Shown: positions 25,534-34,552, numbered from the stretch's first letter. The stretch is 38,119 nt of DNA from Solimicrobium silvestre (GCF_002976435.1 NZ_PUGF01000036.1:1-38119), one strand, 5' to 3'. Notes: generated by a model from the sequence alone, not told the origin. Program-made: numbers and translations.

Positions 25534-26939
25534 ATACCGAAGCAACTCCCCTACCCTCGCTCGCCTTATGCAAAACCTATTTGAATAATGCGAAAGAAGT
25601 CATTGAATTAGTTGGCAACTTTGACATTGCGGGCCGCATTACCCGGGTAACCGGCTTGGTGATTGAAGCGGTTGGGCTTAAATTACCGATGGGCAGTGCC
25701 TGTATTATTGCGCTCCAAAATGGTGAAGAGATCAACGCCGAAATCGTTGGTTTCGATAATGAAAAAGTATTTCTGATGCCGCAAAATTCGGTTGAAGGAC
25801 TGCTACCCGGCACGCCGGTTTTTGCCGCCAAAGCGACCGACAGCATTTGCCCGGTCAACTTGACCATACGCCCGTCACGCCGCGCAGTAGATCGCACGCG
25901 CCACCTTCCGGTTGGCTATGAACTACTAGGCCGGGTGTTAGATGGCGCAGGAAAACCGCTAGACAGTTTAGGTCCGTTAAACACCACGCAAAGTGCTGCG
26001 CTTAAATCACGTTCAATCAACCCTCTACATCGAGCACCGATCACAGAAATTTTGGATGTCGGGGTGCGCGCCATCAACAGCATGCTCACCATCGGACGCG
26101 GCCAGCGCATGGGCTTATTTGCCGGTTCCGGCGTGGGTAAAAGCGTTTTGCTAGGAATGATGGCGCGGTACACCAGCGCCGACGTGATCGTGGTCGGATT
26201 AATCGGTGAACGTGGTCGGGAAGTAAAAGAATTTATTGAACAGATTTTAGGTGCTCAAGGTTTAGCACGTTCCGTGGTTGTTGCTGCTCCTGCTGACACG
26301 CCGCCTTTAATGCGCTTACAGGGTGCGGCTTACGCCACGACCATTGCCGAATTTTTCCGCGATCAGGGTAAAAGTGTTTTATTAATTATGGATTCATTGA
26401 CCCGCTATGCCATGGCACAGCGCGAAATTGCCTTAGCCATTGGTGAACCACCAGCCACCAAAGGTTACCCACCTTCAGTGTTTGCCAAACTACCGCTGTT
26501 AGTCGAACGTGCCGGCAACAGCTTGCCCGGCGGCGGTTCCATTACGGCTTTTTATACGGTACTGACAGAAGGTGACGACCAGCAAGACCCGATAGCAGAT
26601 GCCGCGCGGGCCATTTTAGATGGGCATATTGTGCTGGATCGTACTTTGGCAGATTCCGGTCATTACCCGGCAATCGATATCGAACAGTCAATTAGTCGTG
26701 CAATGACGAATATTGCCAGCCCTTCGCACCAAAAAGCAGCGCGGAAACTTAAGCAATTAGTTTCCAGATATCAACATAGTCGCGATTTGATCAGTGTTGG
26801 TGCTTATTCCGCAGGGACTGATCCTGTTTTAGATGAAGCTATTTTGAATCATCTAAAAATTGAACATTTTTTACAGCAAGGCATACAAGAAAGATCAAGT
26901 ATTACCGAGAGCTTAGGGCAACTTACCACGTTATTCTAA
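25530..26939 (+). CDS. fliI: Flagellum-specific export ATPase FliI
   Basis: A 469-residue F1-ATPase-like enzyme that energises flagellar export in the cytoplasm. Walker A is GSGVGKS at about 199-205 and Walker B lies in [19 protein letters not shown]. The catalytic Glu sits in [13 protein letters not shown], and [18 protein letters not shown] is the family signature. The start used is the ATG at 25530, because it overlaps the fliH stop as ATGA; an earlier in-frame codon at 25497 would add 11 unlike residues. A 52-base gap precedes fliJ. It is intact. Confidence 0.96.
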   Translation: MNTEATPLPSLALCKTYLNNAKEVIELVGNFDIAGRITRVTGLVIEAVGLKLPMGSACIIALQNGEEINAEIVGFDNEKVFLMPQNSVEGLLPGTPVFAAKATDSICPVNLTIRPSRRAVDRTRHLPVGYELLGRVLDGAGKPLDSLGPLNTTQSAALKSRSINPLHRAPITEILDVGVRAINSMLTIGRGQRMGLFAGSGVGKSVLLGMMARYTSADVIVVGLIGERGREVKEFIEQILGAQGLARSVVVAAPADTPPLMRLQGAAYATTIAEFFRDQGKSVLLIMDSLTRYAMAQREIALAIGEPPATKGYPPSVFAKLPLLVERAGNSLPGGGSITAFYTVLTEGDDQQDPIADAARAILDGHIVLDRTLADSGHYPAIDIEQSISRAMTNIASPSHQKAARKLKQLVSRYQHSRDLISVGAYSAGTDPVLDEAILNHLKIEHFLQQGIQERSSITESLGQLTTLF

Positions 26940-26991
26940 GAATTGATTCCGGCAGCACCAATCTATACTTGTTACATAGGAGTCTACGATT

Positions 26992-27432
26992 ATGGCTCAA
27001 TCATCACCTCTCACGACATTAATTGAACTTGCCGAACGGATGACCGATGAGGCCGCGGCCAAGTTGGGCCTCGCCATACGCTCTTGTGATGAATTAGAGC
27101 AAAAATTGAATTTGCTGAAGAAGTACCGGGATGATTATTCCCTGAAGATGCAAGCCGAATTAAAAGTCGGTCGTAACATGCAGCACATACGCAATTTTCA
27201 GCTCTTTCTGGGCAAAATTGATGACGCTATCAAGGGCCAGCAACTATTAGTAATTAGTGCACAACAGCGGGTGCTGGTCGCACGTCAGAATTGGCAAGAT
27301 CAGGAAAGAAAGCGGATGTCTTATTCGACCTTGGAAGTACGGGCTGAAAAAGTTCAACAAAAAAAAGAAGCCCGGCGCGATCAACGGCAAAACGATGAAC
27401 ATGGCACCCGACAAGCATTTTTTAAGCGTTAG
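26992..27432 (+). CDS. fliJ: Flagellar export chaperone/stalk protein FliJ
   Basis: A 146-residue, highly charged, fully helical coiled-coil protein. The pattern (LTTLIELAERMTDEAAAKLG ... LNLLKKYRDDYSLKMQAELK) is that of FliJ, the central stalk of the FliI ring and escort of export chaperones. The C-terminus is very rich in Lys, Arg and Gln (residues 105-146). AGGAG lies upstream of the ATG at slightly long spacing. It lies between fliI and fliK, which fixes the identity. Confidence 0.88.
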   Translation: MAQSSPLTTLIELAERMTDEAAAKLGLAIRSCDELEQKLNLLKKYRDDYSLKMQAELKVGRNMQHIRNFQLFLGKIDDAIKGQQLLVISAQQRVLVARQNWQDQERKRMSYSTLEVRAEKVQQKKEARRDQRQNDEHGTRQAFFKR

Positions 27433-27546
27433 TATTTTAAGTAATGATATCGCGATGAAAACAGGAACAGAATTAGATCAGTGAGGAGCATATCGGCTGA
27501 TTAATTAGCAGCAGTAGCAAATTTAATCAAAACACAGGTCAATATT

Positions 27547-28950
27547 ATGCATGCCACTATTCCAACCGCTCCCTCATCCCCTATCACGGTTCAAAATAGC
27601 GGCACCGCATCGGCGGCAAACAAGTCTGCTTCCGGGGATTCATTTAATCAAGTACTCAGCAATGAAATGAATGCACAAGCGCCAGCGAAAGCTCCCGCTA
27701 CCAGCTCATCTGCAAGCCCAGCTTCCAACGCATCATCTAGCGCACCGGCCACTGGCAAAAAAAACAGTACGGCAACAACCGCACCATCAACACCAACGCA
27801 GCCAGCCAACCAATCTAGCTCCGCAACAGACACGCAGGCAAACGCGGCTGCCGCTCTCACTGCTGCCGCCGTCGCTGCTGCCGCCGCAGCCGCAAGCGCA
27901 TCGGTAGTACCAACTAACCCGATTAATTCCACAACGGCCACATCGGACGCAACATCAACAGCTTCAACAGCGTCCACAGCAAATGCGGCAATACTGGCGA
28001 GTTCGGCTGCTGCGATACCAACATCATTTACACCTGTCGCACCGCCTCCCGCCAGCAACACTAAAGCACCGGTTGCCAGCAATCTGATCAATGCAACAAC
28101 GACCAAAACAGCGGGCACACCAATTCCTGCACAAACAGCCCCCACTGCGAATCAGACTAAAGTGACTGGCAGTTTGTCTCAAAACCTGTCACCGCAGCCG
28201 GGGCTATTTTCATCAAGCTTAAAAGCAGCCCAGTTTGCCCAGACAGCGCCCGCTGTCAATAGCAACGCAGCTACTTCCGCCACAGCGCCCTCCGCAACTG
28301 AAACAACCGAACCGGCGCCAACCGTTACCGTTCCAACGGTCGCTAATTCAAGTGCATCGGCAGCGGCCTTAACTAACGCGGCAATCAACACCAGTTTGCA
28401 GGTACAAACGCTTAAAACCGCGAATCAGGGTCTCAATGCAACACAGCTCAGCGCGATTGCACCGGTTCTTACTTTACCAACGACAACAAATGCAATGGAT
28501 GCAACGTCGAGTAACGCCATAGCTCCCCCAGTTGGCACGCCAAATTGGGAGCAAGCAGTTGGCCAAAAAATTAGCTGGATGGCGGTAGGCGGTCAGCAAA
28601 GTGCATCGCTTACGCTAAACCCACCGGATTTAGGCCCGTTGCAAGTGGTATTAAGTGTCAATAATCAGCATGTTAGCGCGACGTTTATTTCACATCAGCC
28701 AGAAGTACGTGCAGCGCTTGAAAGTGCCATTCCTAAATTGCGCGAAATGATGGGGCAATCAGGCATTCAATTGGGTGAGTGCAATGTAAGCAGTCAAACC
28801 AAACAACAGCAAGAGTTTGCACAACGTCAGTCAAATTCAACTAACTCAATTAACTCGACCAATAGCAGCGTCAGTACAGTTGGCTTGACACAACTAAATC
28901 AGTCTGATGGTGGTCGAGGTGGAATCGGCTTAGTGGATACCTTTGTTTAA
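27547..28950 (+). CDS. fliK: Flagellar hook-length control protein FliK
   Basis: A 467-residue protein secreted as a molecular ruler that stops hook growth and switches export specificity through FlhB. Residues 1-320 are Ala/Ser/Thr/Asn-rich low-complexity sequence with an almost uninterrupted alanine stretch near 100-120. The C-terminal domain (WEQAVGQKISWMAVGGQQSA, then LTLNPPDLGPLQVVLSVNNQ and the PEVRAALESAIPKLREMM stretch) is the conserved Flg_hook domain. The ribosome binding site is weak, and a 114-base AT-rich gap separates it from fliJ. A further FliK-like gene lies at 18883-20205. Confidence 0.9.
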   Translation: MHATIPTAPSSPITVQNSGTASAANKSASGDSFNQVLSNEMNAQAPAKAPATSSSASPASNASSSAPATGKKNSTATTAPSTPTQPANQSSSATDTQANAAAALTAAAVAAAAAAASASVVPTNPINSTTATSDATSTASTASTANAAILASSAAAIPTSFTPVAPPPASNTKAPVASNLINATTTKTAGTPIPAQTAPTANQTKVTGSLSQNLSPQPGLFSSSLKAAQFAQTAPAVNSNAATSATAPSATETTEPAPTVTVPTVANSSASAAALTNAAINTSLQVQTLKTANQGLNATQLSAIAPVLTLPTTTNAMDATSSNAIAPPVGTPNWEQAVGQKISWMAVGGQQSASLTLNPPDLGPLQVVLSVNNQHVSATFISHQPEVRAALESAIPKLREMMGQSGIQLGECNVSSQTKQQQEFAQRQSNSTNSINSTNSSVSTVGLTQLNQSDGGRGGIGLVDTFV

Positions 28951-29104
28951 TGTTTAATTTGCGCTTTGTGCCCGCTTGTCATTGATATGCCCTATAAAAA
29001 ACACTATATTTTATTTAGGCAATACTGGACGAGTGGTGAAATAGTGGAGAAATAGTGGAGAAATTAAGCTGCTCTAATTTTCATAACAAACCGAAGGATG
29101 TCAG

Positions 29105-29638
29105 ATGTCAAAACCACCGCCAAAACCAGAAGCAGCTGCGGCCGATGCCGTTGTTCCAGAAACCGGCTCAAAAAAGAAAAAAATCATCATTATTGCTGTC
29201 ATTGTTGCCGTGATATTAGCGAGTGCTGGTGGCGGCGCAATGATGTTTTTAGGGAAAAAAGATCCTAACAAAAAAGACGAAAAAAAATCCGCAGAAAAAT
29301 CAACTCCGCCGGTATTTCTTGCTTTGGATAATTTTGTCGTCAATGTGCAATCGGAAAACGGCGACAAATTTCTGCAGGCAGGCATCACATTACAAGTCAA
29401 AAATGAAGAGCAAATGACCTATTACAAAGGGTATATGCCGCAATTACGCAGCCGGATACTTTTATTACTATCCAGCAAAGCGGCAGATGAATTGCTCACG
29501 AATGAGGGAAAAGAAAAGCTGAGCAGCGACATTATCAAGCAGATTCAGCGCCCCTACAATAACGAAGAACCCACTCCCAAGGAGGCTGAAGAGCGCAAAA
29601 TACTCGGTGTGTACTTCACTTCTTTCATGATTCAATAA
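29105..29638 (+). CDS. fliL: Flagellar basal body-associated protein FliL
   Basis: A 177-residue single-pass inner-membrane protein that supports the stator. A Lys-rich stretch precedes the membrane helix (IIIIAVIVAVILASAGGGAM, about residues 28-47), and a periplasmic domain follows (FLALDNFVVNVQSENGDKFL, then RSRILLLLSSKAADELLTNE). The C-terminus (KILGVYFTSFMIQ) is typical. GAAGGA precedes the ATG. Upstream, two copies of AATAGTGGAGA lie next to each other (29040-29064). It opens the fliLMNOPQ part, after a gap of 154 bases. Confidence 0.93.
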   Translation: MSKPPPKPEAAAADAVVPETGSKKKKIIIIAVIVAVILASAGGGAMMFLGKKDPNKKDEKKSAEKSTPPVFLALDNFVVNVQSENGDKFLQAGITLQVKNEEQMTYYKGYMPQLRSRILLLLSSKAADELLTNEGKEKLSSDIIKQIQRPYNNEEPTPKEAEERKILGVYFTSFMIQ

Positions 29639-29658
29639 CACGGAAACTTCGCACATCC

Positions 29659-30684
29659 ATGTCAGATAATTTCCTTTCCCAAGAAGAAGTTGATGCCCTT
29701 TTAAAAGGGGTCACTGGGGATCAGGACGACGCAGACACACAGGAGGACACAGGTAGCGTTCGCACTTACAACCTGGCGACGCAAGAACGGATAGTGCGCG
29801 GCCGGATGCCGACGCTGGAAATTATTAACGAACGTTTTGCGCGCTTATTACGTATCGGTTTATTTAATTTTTTACGCCGTAGTGCAGAAGTGTCCGTTGG
29901 TACGGTTCGGGTTTCAAAGTACAGCGAATTTATTCGCAACCTGGTGGTGCCGACCAATCTTAATTTAATCCATATGAAACCCCTGCGCGGCACCGCATTG
30001 ATTGTGATGGACCCCAATTTAGTGTTTTTATTGGTCGACAATTTATTTGGCGGCGATGGCCGATTTCATACCCGCGTTGAAGGGCGTGACTTTACCCAGA
30101 CTGAGCAACGGATTATTTTACGCATACTGGATATTATCTTTGAGACCTATGCAAAATCATGGAACCCCGTTTATCCGGTTGAGTTTGAATATATTCGTTC
30201 AGAAATGAACACCCAGTTTGCCAATATCGCCACACCAAATGAAGTCGTCGTTTGCACTACTTTTACAATAGAACTCGGCCCGGTGAGCGGTGAAATGCAT
30301 TTTTGCATGCCCTATTCCATGATTGAGCCGATCCGCGATACGCTGACCAGCAGCTTACAAGGTGAAACCCTGGAAGTCGATAAACGCTGGGTCCGATTAA
30401 TGACACAACAAATTCAAATTGCCGAAGTTGAACTTGTCGCTGATTTAGGAACGGCCAACATGAACTTAGGCGCTATTTTAAATTTACGGGTAGGCGACAT
30501 TATCCCTTTGACAGTACCAGAAACTCTCTCTGCCAAAGTAGATGGCACGCCAGTGATGGAATGTAAATATGGAATTTTTAACGCCCAATACGCGCTTAAA
30601 GTTGAAAAGCTACTTTCATCCAGTGCCCAGGAAATGGCCGTGGAAGCGCAGGTAGAATCCAAGCAAGGAGCACGTCATGGATGA
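29659..30684 (+). CDS. fliM: Flagellar motor switch protein FliM
   Basis: A 341-residue C-ring protein. The N-terminal SDNFLSQEEVDALLKG motif binds CheY-P. The middle CheC-like domain starts at about residue 35 and includes the conserved GGDGR (FGGDGRFHTRVEGRDFTQTE). The SpoA/FliN-like domain is at about 245-325. The length is usual. It lies 20 bases after fliL and overlaps fliN by eight bases. Confidence 0.96.
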   Translation: MSDNFLSQEEVDALLKGVTGDQDDADTQEDTGSVRTYNLATQERIVRGRMPTLEIINERFARLLRIGLFNFLRRSAEVSVGTVRVSKYSEFIRNLVVPTNLNLIHMKPLRGTALIVMDPNLVFLLVDNLFGGDGRFHTRVEGRDFTQTEQRIILRILDIIFETYAKSWNPVYPVEFEYIRSEMNTQFANIATPNEVVVCTTFTIELGPVSGEMHFCMPYSMIEPIRDTLTSSLQGETLEVDKRWVRLMTQQIQIAEVELVADLGTANMNLGAILNLRVGDIIPLTVPETLSAKVDGTPVMECKYGIFNAQYALKVEKLLSSSAQEMAVEAQVESKQGARHG

Positions 30685-31120
30685 CATGAATGAAAATTCC
30701 GCCCCAGCCGAAGACTCCCCTATTGATGAGGATGATTGGGGCGCAGCAATTGCGGAACAAGAGAAGGCAGATGCTGCGGCAGCTTTAGCGAAACCACCCG
30801 AAGTGCAAGCCACGGTATTTCAGGAATTAAGCCCAAAACAAAACAAGCTCGAAACCCATAACGATATTGATTTTATTTTAGATATCCCGGTTCAACTCAC
30901 TGTGGAATTAGGACGCACTAAAATTGCCATTAAAAACTTACTGCAATTAGCGCAAGGCTCGGTAGTAGAACTTGATGGCATGGCGGGTGAACCGATGGAT
31001 GTCTTGGTCAACGGATGTTTAATCGCGCAAGGCGAAGTGGTCGTGGTGAATGATAAATTCGGGATACGCTTAACCGACATCATTACCCCAGCTGAACGCA
31101 TTCGTAAGCTTAATAAATGA
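30677..31120 (+). CDS. fliN: Flagellar motor switch protein FliN
   Basis: A 147-residue C-ring protein. An acidic, Ala-rich N-terminal part (1-65) is followed by the SpoA domain (DIDFILDIPVQLTVELGRTK, then the IKNLLQLAQGSVVELDG and VNGCLIAQGEVVVVNDKFGI blocks) with the usual Arg-rich tail. It forms the bottom of the C ring with FliM. The start overlaps the fliM end, and the stop overlaps the fliO start as ATGA (31117-31120). Confidence 0.96.
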   Translation: MDDMNENSAPAEDSPIDEDDWGAAIAEQEKADAAAALAKPPEVQATVFQELSPKQNKLETHNDIDFILDIPVQLTVELGRTKIAIKNLLQLAQGSVVELDGMAGEPMDVLVNGCLIAQGEVVVVNDKFGIRLTDIITPAERIRKLNK

Positions 31121-31560
31121 AGCTACTCACTTTATTTTGGCTAGTTGTCTACTGCTCTGCCAGTCATGCGGTTGACGCGTCCGCTGGTTCTGCCGCCGGC
31201 TCAACTACCAGCTTGGCAGCAGGTAATTTAATTCAGGTTACGTTAAGTTTACTACTGGTCATCGCAATACTCATTGCGCTGAGCGTGGCGTTTAAAAAAT
31301 TTGGATTAAACCGGATTCAAGCTGCTTTTCCGGTCAAGGTAGTTGGTGCAATCAGCGTGGGAAACCATCAACGGATTATGGTCATTGAAGCTGGCGATGA
31401 ATGGATCGTGTTAGGCGTTACCCCTCAACATATTTCAACCATTACCAGCATGCCACGCCAAAAATCTGACGATACGAGCAATAGCAACGGCAACAACAAG
31501 GCACATTTTTCTACATGGATGCAGAGCGCCCTAGAGAAATATCATGTCAAAAAAACCTAA
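31117..31560 (+). CDS. fliO: Flagellar biosynthetic protein FliO
   Basis: A 147-residue inner-membrane protein that helps assemble the FliP ring. A signal-like N-terminus (to about 20, ending SASHA) precedes one membrane helix (about 35-60), and a short cytoplasmic domain follows, with FGLNRIQAAFPVKVVGAISV and the EWIVLGVTPQHIS block. It overlaps fliN by four bases and fliP by 17 bases. This gene is the most variable of the set and is named mainly from its position and topology. Confidence 0.88.
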   Translation: MKLLTLFWLVVYCSASHAVDASAGSAAGSTTSLAAGNLIQVTLSLLLVIAILIALSVAFKKFGLNRIQAAFPVKVVGAISVGNHQRIMVIEAGDEWIVLGVTPQHISTITSMPRQKSDDTSNSNGNNKAHFSTWMQSALEKYHVKKT

Positions 31561-32314
31561 GCCAAACAATCATTTAGCCAGCACCGCGTTAATTAGTATC
31601 AGCCTGTGCTTGCTATGTTTAATTTCTAACGACGCATTTGCACAAGTCCCCGTGGTGACTAGCACACCCACTACCGGTGGGGGTCAAAATTATGTCTTGA
31701 GTATTCAGACACTGCTATTTTTAACCTCACTGTCCTTCCTGCCCGCTGCTTTATTAATGATGACGAGCTTTACCCGCATCGTCATTGTGCTTTCCATGTT
31801 GCGGCAGGCGATAGGCACGGCAAGCTCTCCGCCTAACCAGGTGATTATTGGCTTATCGTTATTTTTAACTTTGTTTGTGATGAGTCCGGTCATCGACAAA
31901 ATTTATCAAGATGCGTATCAGCCCTTTAATGAAAACAAAATCACCTTAACCGATGCGTTAGATAAGGGAGCAAAGCCACTCAAACAATTCATGATGAAGC
32001 AAACTCGCCAGGCTGATTTAGCGCTCTACATCAAACTTGCCCGTTCGCCTCAAATACAGGGCCCCGAAGACGTGACATTAACCGTGTTGATTCCAGCTTT
32101 TATCACCAGCGAACTTAAAACCGCATTTCAAATCAGCTTTGCCATTTTCATTCCATTTTTAATTATTGACATGGTCGTAGCGTGTGTATTGATGTCGATG
32201 GGGATGATGATGATGTCACCCGCCACGGTCTCCTTGCCTTTTAAAATAATGTTATTCGTTTTAGTCGATGGCTGGCAGTTATTAATAGGTTCATTAGCAC
32301 AGAGTTTTTATTAG
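31544..32314 (+). CDS. fliP: Flagellar type III export gate protein FliP
   Basis: A 256-residue export gate component with a cleavable signal peptide (ending near AFAQ, residue 33) and four membrane helices. Motifs LSFLPAALLMMTSFTRIVIV, ALDKGAKPLKQFMMKQTRQA and the LIPAFITSELKTAFQISF helix are FliP hallmarks. With FliQ and FliR it forms the export channel core. Its start lies inside fliO, and it precedes fliQ by 15 bases. Confidence 0.96.
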   Translation: MSKKPKPNNHLASTALISISLCLLCLISNDAFAQVPVVTSTPTTGGGQNYVLSIQTLLFLTSLSFLPAALLMMTSFTRIVIVLSMLRQAIGTASSPPNQVIIGLSLFLTLFVMSPVIDKIYQDAYQPFNENKITLTDALDKGAKPLKQFMMKQTRQADLALYIKLARSPQIQGPEDVTLTVLIPAFITSELKTAFQISFAIFIPFLIIDMVVACVLMSMGMMMMSPATVSLPFKIMLFVLVDGWQLLIGSLAQSFY

Positions 32315-32329
32315 AAGACGGGAGCAAAA

Positions 32330-32599
32330 ATGACCCCTGAACAAGTAATGACTATCGGCCGGCATGCGATGCAAATCACGCTGATGATTGCGATTCCGAT
32401 GTTGCTGGTAGCGCTGACAATTGGGTTGATGGTGAGTATTTTCCAGGCAGCGACGCAGATTAATGAAATGACCTTATCGTTTATTCCTAAGCTGATCGGT
32501 GTGTTTTTAGTGTTGGATCTTGCAGGGCCATGGATGCTGACTATTTTGACCGATTATATGCGGGAGTTGTTTATGGGGATTCCTGGGATGGTGAGTTAA
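32330..32599 (+). CDS. fliQ: Flagellar type III export gate protein FliQ
   Basis: An 89-residue two-helix membrane protein (helices at about 15-38 and 50-75). The FQAATQINEMTLSFIPKLIG motif is nearly universal in FliQ. GGGAG lies before the ATG. Normally fliR follows within a few bases; here about 1.08 kb of repeats separates the two, so fliR may depend on readthrough or its own promoter. Confidence 0.96.
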   Translation: MTPEQVMTIGRHAMQITLMIAIPMLLVALTIGLMVSIFQAATQINEMTLSFIPKLIGVFLVLDLAGPWMLTILTDYMRELFMGIPGMVS

Positions 32600-32650
32600 A
32601 AATTGGGACTTACGCGCTGTAATGCGCTGTTTAGTTAACCAATAACAGCA

Positions 32651-32750
32651 TTAACGTCATCCTCGCGTAGGCGGGGATCCAGTGCACGCAGTACCTTTAG
32701 TGTTCAATTTACTAGCTTCTGGATTCCCGCCTGCGCGGGAATGACGTTAA
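32651..32750. repeat. Palindromic element with 32-bp arms (dRS3-like core)
   Basis: The arms are 32651-32682 and 32719-32750, inverted, matching at 28 of 32 positions, with a 36-base loop. The right arm contains ATTCCC-N8-GGGAAT (32723-32742), the form of the dRS3 repeat of Neisseria and of related proteobacterial intergenic palindromes. It lies 51 bases after the fliQ stop and could act as an RNA hairpin in the fliQ-fliR transcript. Confidence 0.8.
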
Positions 32751-32840
32751 TGGCGAAATGGTTATGCAACTTTTTTGAGCTTAACTGAGCGACTTTAGGC
32801 TACGTGTTGTGCTTTTTAATATTTGCTAGTGGTGATGGTT

Positions 32841-32918
32841 TTGATGTTGATGTTGATGTTGATGTTGATGTTGATGTTGATGTTGATGTTGATGTTGTTT
32901 TTGACGTTGCTTTTGACC
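32841..32918. repeat. Hexanucleotide array TTGNNN, 13 units (nine TTGATG)
   Basis: Nine perfect TTGATG units (32841-32894) are followed by TTGTTT, TTGACG, TTGCTT and TTGACC. On the minus strand this is NNNCAA and would encode alternating Xaa-Gln. It directly joins the outer end of the left arm of the inverted repeat, and a matching inverted array occurs at the right end. Confidence 0.9.
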
Positions 32919-33550
32919 TACCCCCACTTCTAGTTCGGCCGGTTTTTCTAAGGAAAAAAGGATAAGAAAGGTTCGCTGTTTGAGCGTAGCGAGTTTCGAA
33001 CTTTTCCCTTTTTTTCTTAGAAAAATCGGGGTTTCCGAAATAGCGTGGTCGCCTTTTTTGGCCTACCTTTTTTGGCGACGCAAAAAAGGCAGGTAGCTGC
33101 CGGTCTACCACCGGCCCCAAGCCTTAAGTTTGTCATTCAGGTTGATTAATTTAAGTCTGATTAATATCAGGTTGTGATTTTTAAATTCGTCAAAACCGGT
33201 TGATATACGGTTTGTTCTTGAACTGCTTTCGGAGTTGATCCATTGCTTATAGGCCGGTGGTAGACCGGCGGCTAGTTACCTTTTTTGCTTCGCCAAAAAA
33301 GGTAACCCAAAAAAGGCGACCACGCTATTTCGGAAACCCCGATTATTTAACGGAAAAATGGGAAAAGTTCGAAACTCGCTGCGGTGTAAAAACCTTGGGT
33401 ACCTGTGGGAGACTTCCCTTGCAAGGGAAGTCCGTTCCGCAAGCGCGGAGCAATGCTCCACGAAACCCTTGCTACACCTCAAACAGCGAACCTTTCTTAT
33501 CCATTTTCCCGTTAAATAACCGGCCAAACTAGAAGTGGGGGTAGGTCAAA
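32912..33550. repeat. Large inverted-repeat element between fliQ and fliR
   Basis: The left arm (32912-33117) and right arm (33252-33550) are inverted copies with a loop of about 134 bases. The outer ends pair TTTGACCTACCCCCACTTCT (from 32912) with AGAAGTGGGGGTAGGTCAAA (to 33550). The inner ends pair the sequence of 33093-33117 with GGCCGGTGGTAGACCGGC (33252-33269). The right arm carries an extra insert of about 95 bases (33382-33477). No transposase is present, so it looks like a non-autonomous, MITE-like element. Several short ORFs overlap it, but they are read from both arms and look like by-products of the repeat. Confidence 0.85.
33382..33477. repeat. Nested insert in the right arm, with internal hairpins
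   Basis: The left arm reads continuously where the right arm is split (CTCGCTGCG before, CTCAAACAG after). The insert begins GGTGTA, ends TACACC at the arm, and holds the perfect palindrome ACTTCCCTTGCAAGGGAAGT (33412-33431) and further short hairpins. It is probably a second, younger element. Confidence 0.65.
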
Positions 33551-33603
33551 GTCAACAGCAAGGTCAAGGTCAACAGCAACAGCAAAGTCAAGATCAACAC
33601 CAA
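33544..33603. repeat. Degenerate hexanucleotide array NNNCAA, 10 units
   Basis: The units are GGTCAA, AGTCAA, CAGCAA, GGTCAA, GGTCAA, CAGCAA, CAGCAA, AGTCAA, GATCAA and CACCAA. It is the inverted counterpart of the array at 32841-32918 but far more varied. In frame it encodes alternating Gln, ending at a TAA (33610-33612). Confidence 0.8.
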
Positions 33604-33680
33604 CACAAGTAAATATTAACCAACTCAGCACATCAGTAAATAAATAAGATGAACTAATCTAATACCCAAAAAGATCCAAC

Positions 33681-34451
33681 ATGCTCTCCATTTCAAGCGA
33701 TCAATTAATTATCTGGGTAAATTCATTTATCTGGCCCCTAACCCGAATACTCGGTTTAATTGCGATTGCCCCGATCTTTGGCAATGCGGCTATTCCTGTC
33801 CCAATGAAAATCAGCTTCGGCGTAGTGCTAGCCCTTTTAGTCGCCCCCACCCTACATAACCTACCCTTAATTGATCCAATTTCACTACCGGGAATGTTAA
33901 TTTTAATCGAGCAATTTGTGATTGGTGTCGCGATGGGTTTCACCATTCAAGTGGTATTTGGCAGTGTAGATTTAGCGGGCAATTTAATCGGGATGTCGAT
34001 GGGCTTAGGTTTCGCGTCCTTCTTTGATCCACAAACACGCGGCAACACCCCTGCCATCAGCCAATTCCTCACCCTGGTAACCACCATGTTATTTTTAAGC
34101 CTGAATTTACACCTGGCTTTACTCAGCACCTTGGTAGAAAGTTTTACCAAACTCCCGATAGGCGTCGACTTAACACTGCAACCAGGCATTTGGCTACACA
34201 TCGTCAGCGCAGCTTCGGTCATTTTCAGTTCTGGCGTTCAACTGGCACTGCCCATTATCGCGGCCTTATTAGTGACCAATATCGCCCTGGGAATTTTAAC
34301 CAGAGCAGCGCCGCAACTGAATATTTTCGGGATTGGCTTCCCCATTACCATGACGGTCGGCTTCCTAATGTTGTTCATCATCATCCCTTACCTCGCACTT
34401 CCGCTACAGAAAATATTAGAGTTTGGGATACAGCTGGCCGCTCTGCGTTAA
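33681..34451 (+). CDS. fliR: Flagellar type III export gate protein FliR
   Basis: A 256-residue membrane protein with about six helices, completing the FliPQR export channel. SFIWPLTRILGLIAIAPIFG, IPVPMKISFGVVLALLVAPT and the late LLVTNIALGILTRAAPQLNI with the FGIGFPITMTVGFLML stretch are FliR hallmarks. The start has no strong ribosome binding site, and the gene is cut off from fliQ by the repeat block. The last 67 codons occur again at 35936-36139 with an identical protein product. flhB does not follow in this window. Confidence 0.95.
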   Translation: MLSISSDQLIIWVNSFIWPLTRILGLIAIAPIFGNAAIPVPMKISFGVVLALLVAPTLHNLPLIDPISLPGMLILIEQFVIGVAMGFTIQVVFGSVDLAGNLIGMSMGLGFASFFDPQTRGNTPAISQFLTLVTTMLFLSLNLHLALLSTLVESFTKLPIGVDLTLQPGIWLHIVSAASVIFSSGVQLALPIIAALLVTNIALGILTRAAPQLNIFGIGFPITMTVGFLMLFIIIPYLALPLQKILEFGIQLAALR

Positions 34452-34552
34452 CATCCGTTTTAGTTTCAGTATCTCTGCCAACAAATTGAATAGAAAACAC
34501 AGGTAAAAAACAGCTTGCGTGTTCAGACACACGGGAAACATATAAAAAAATA

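Noticed and set aside
27547-28145. Long minus-strand ORF opposite fliK
   Set aside because: It is the antisense reading of the Ala/Thr-rich fliK region and consists of Ala/Val-rich low complexity.
32841-32894. CRISPR-like array
   Set aside because: The units are direct hexamers without spacers; this is a simple sequence repeat.
32800-33532. Protein-coding ORFs of about 80-106 residues in the fliQ-fliR gap
   Set aside because: They are read from both arms of the same inverted repeat and in both directions. The low-complexity Ser-Thr or Gln tails come from the hexamer arrays, and no ribosome binding sites are seen.
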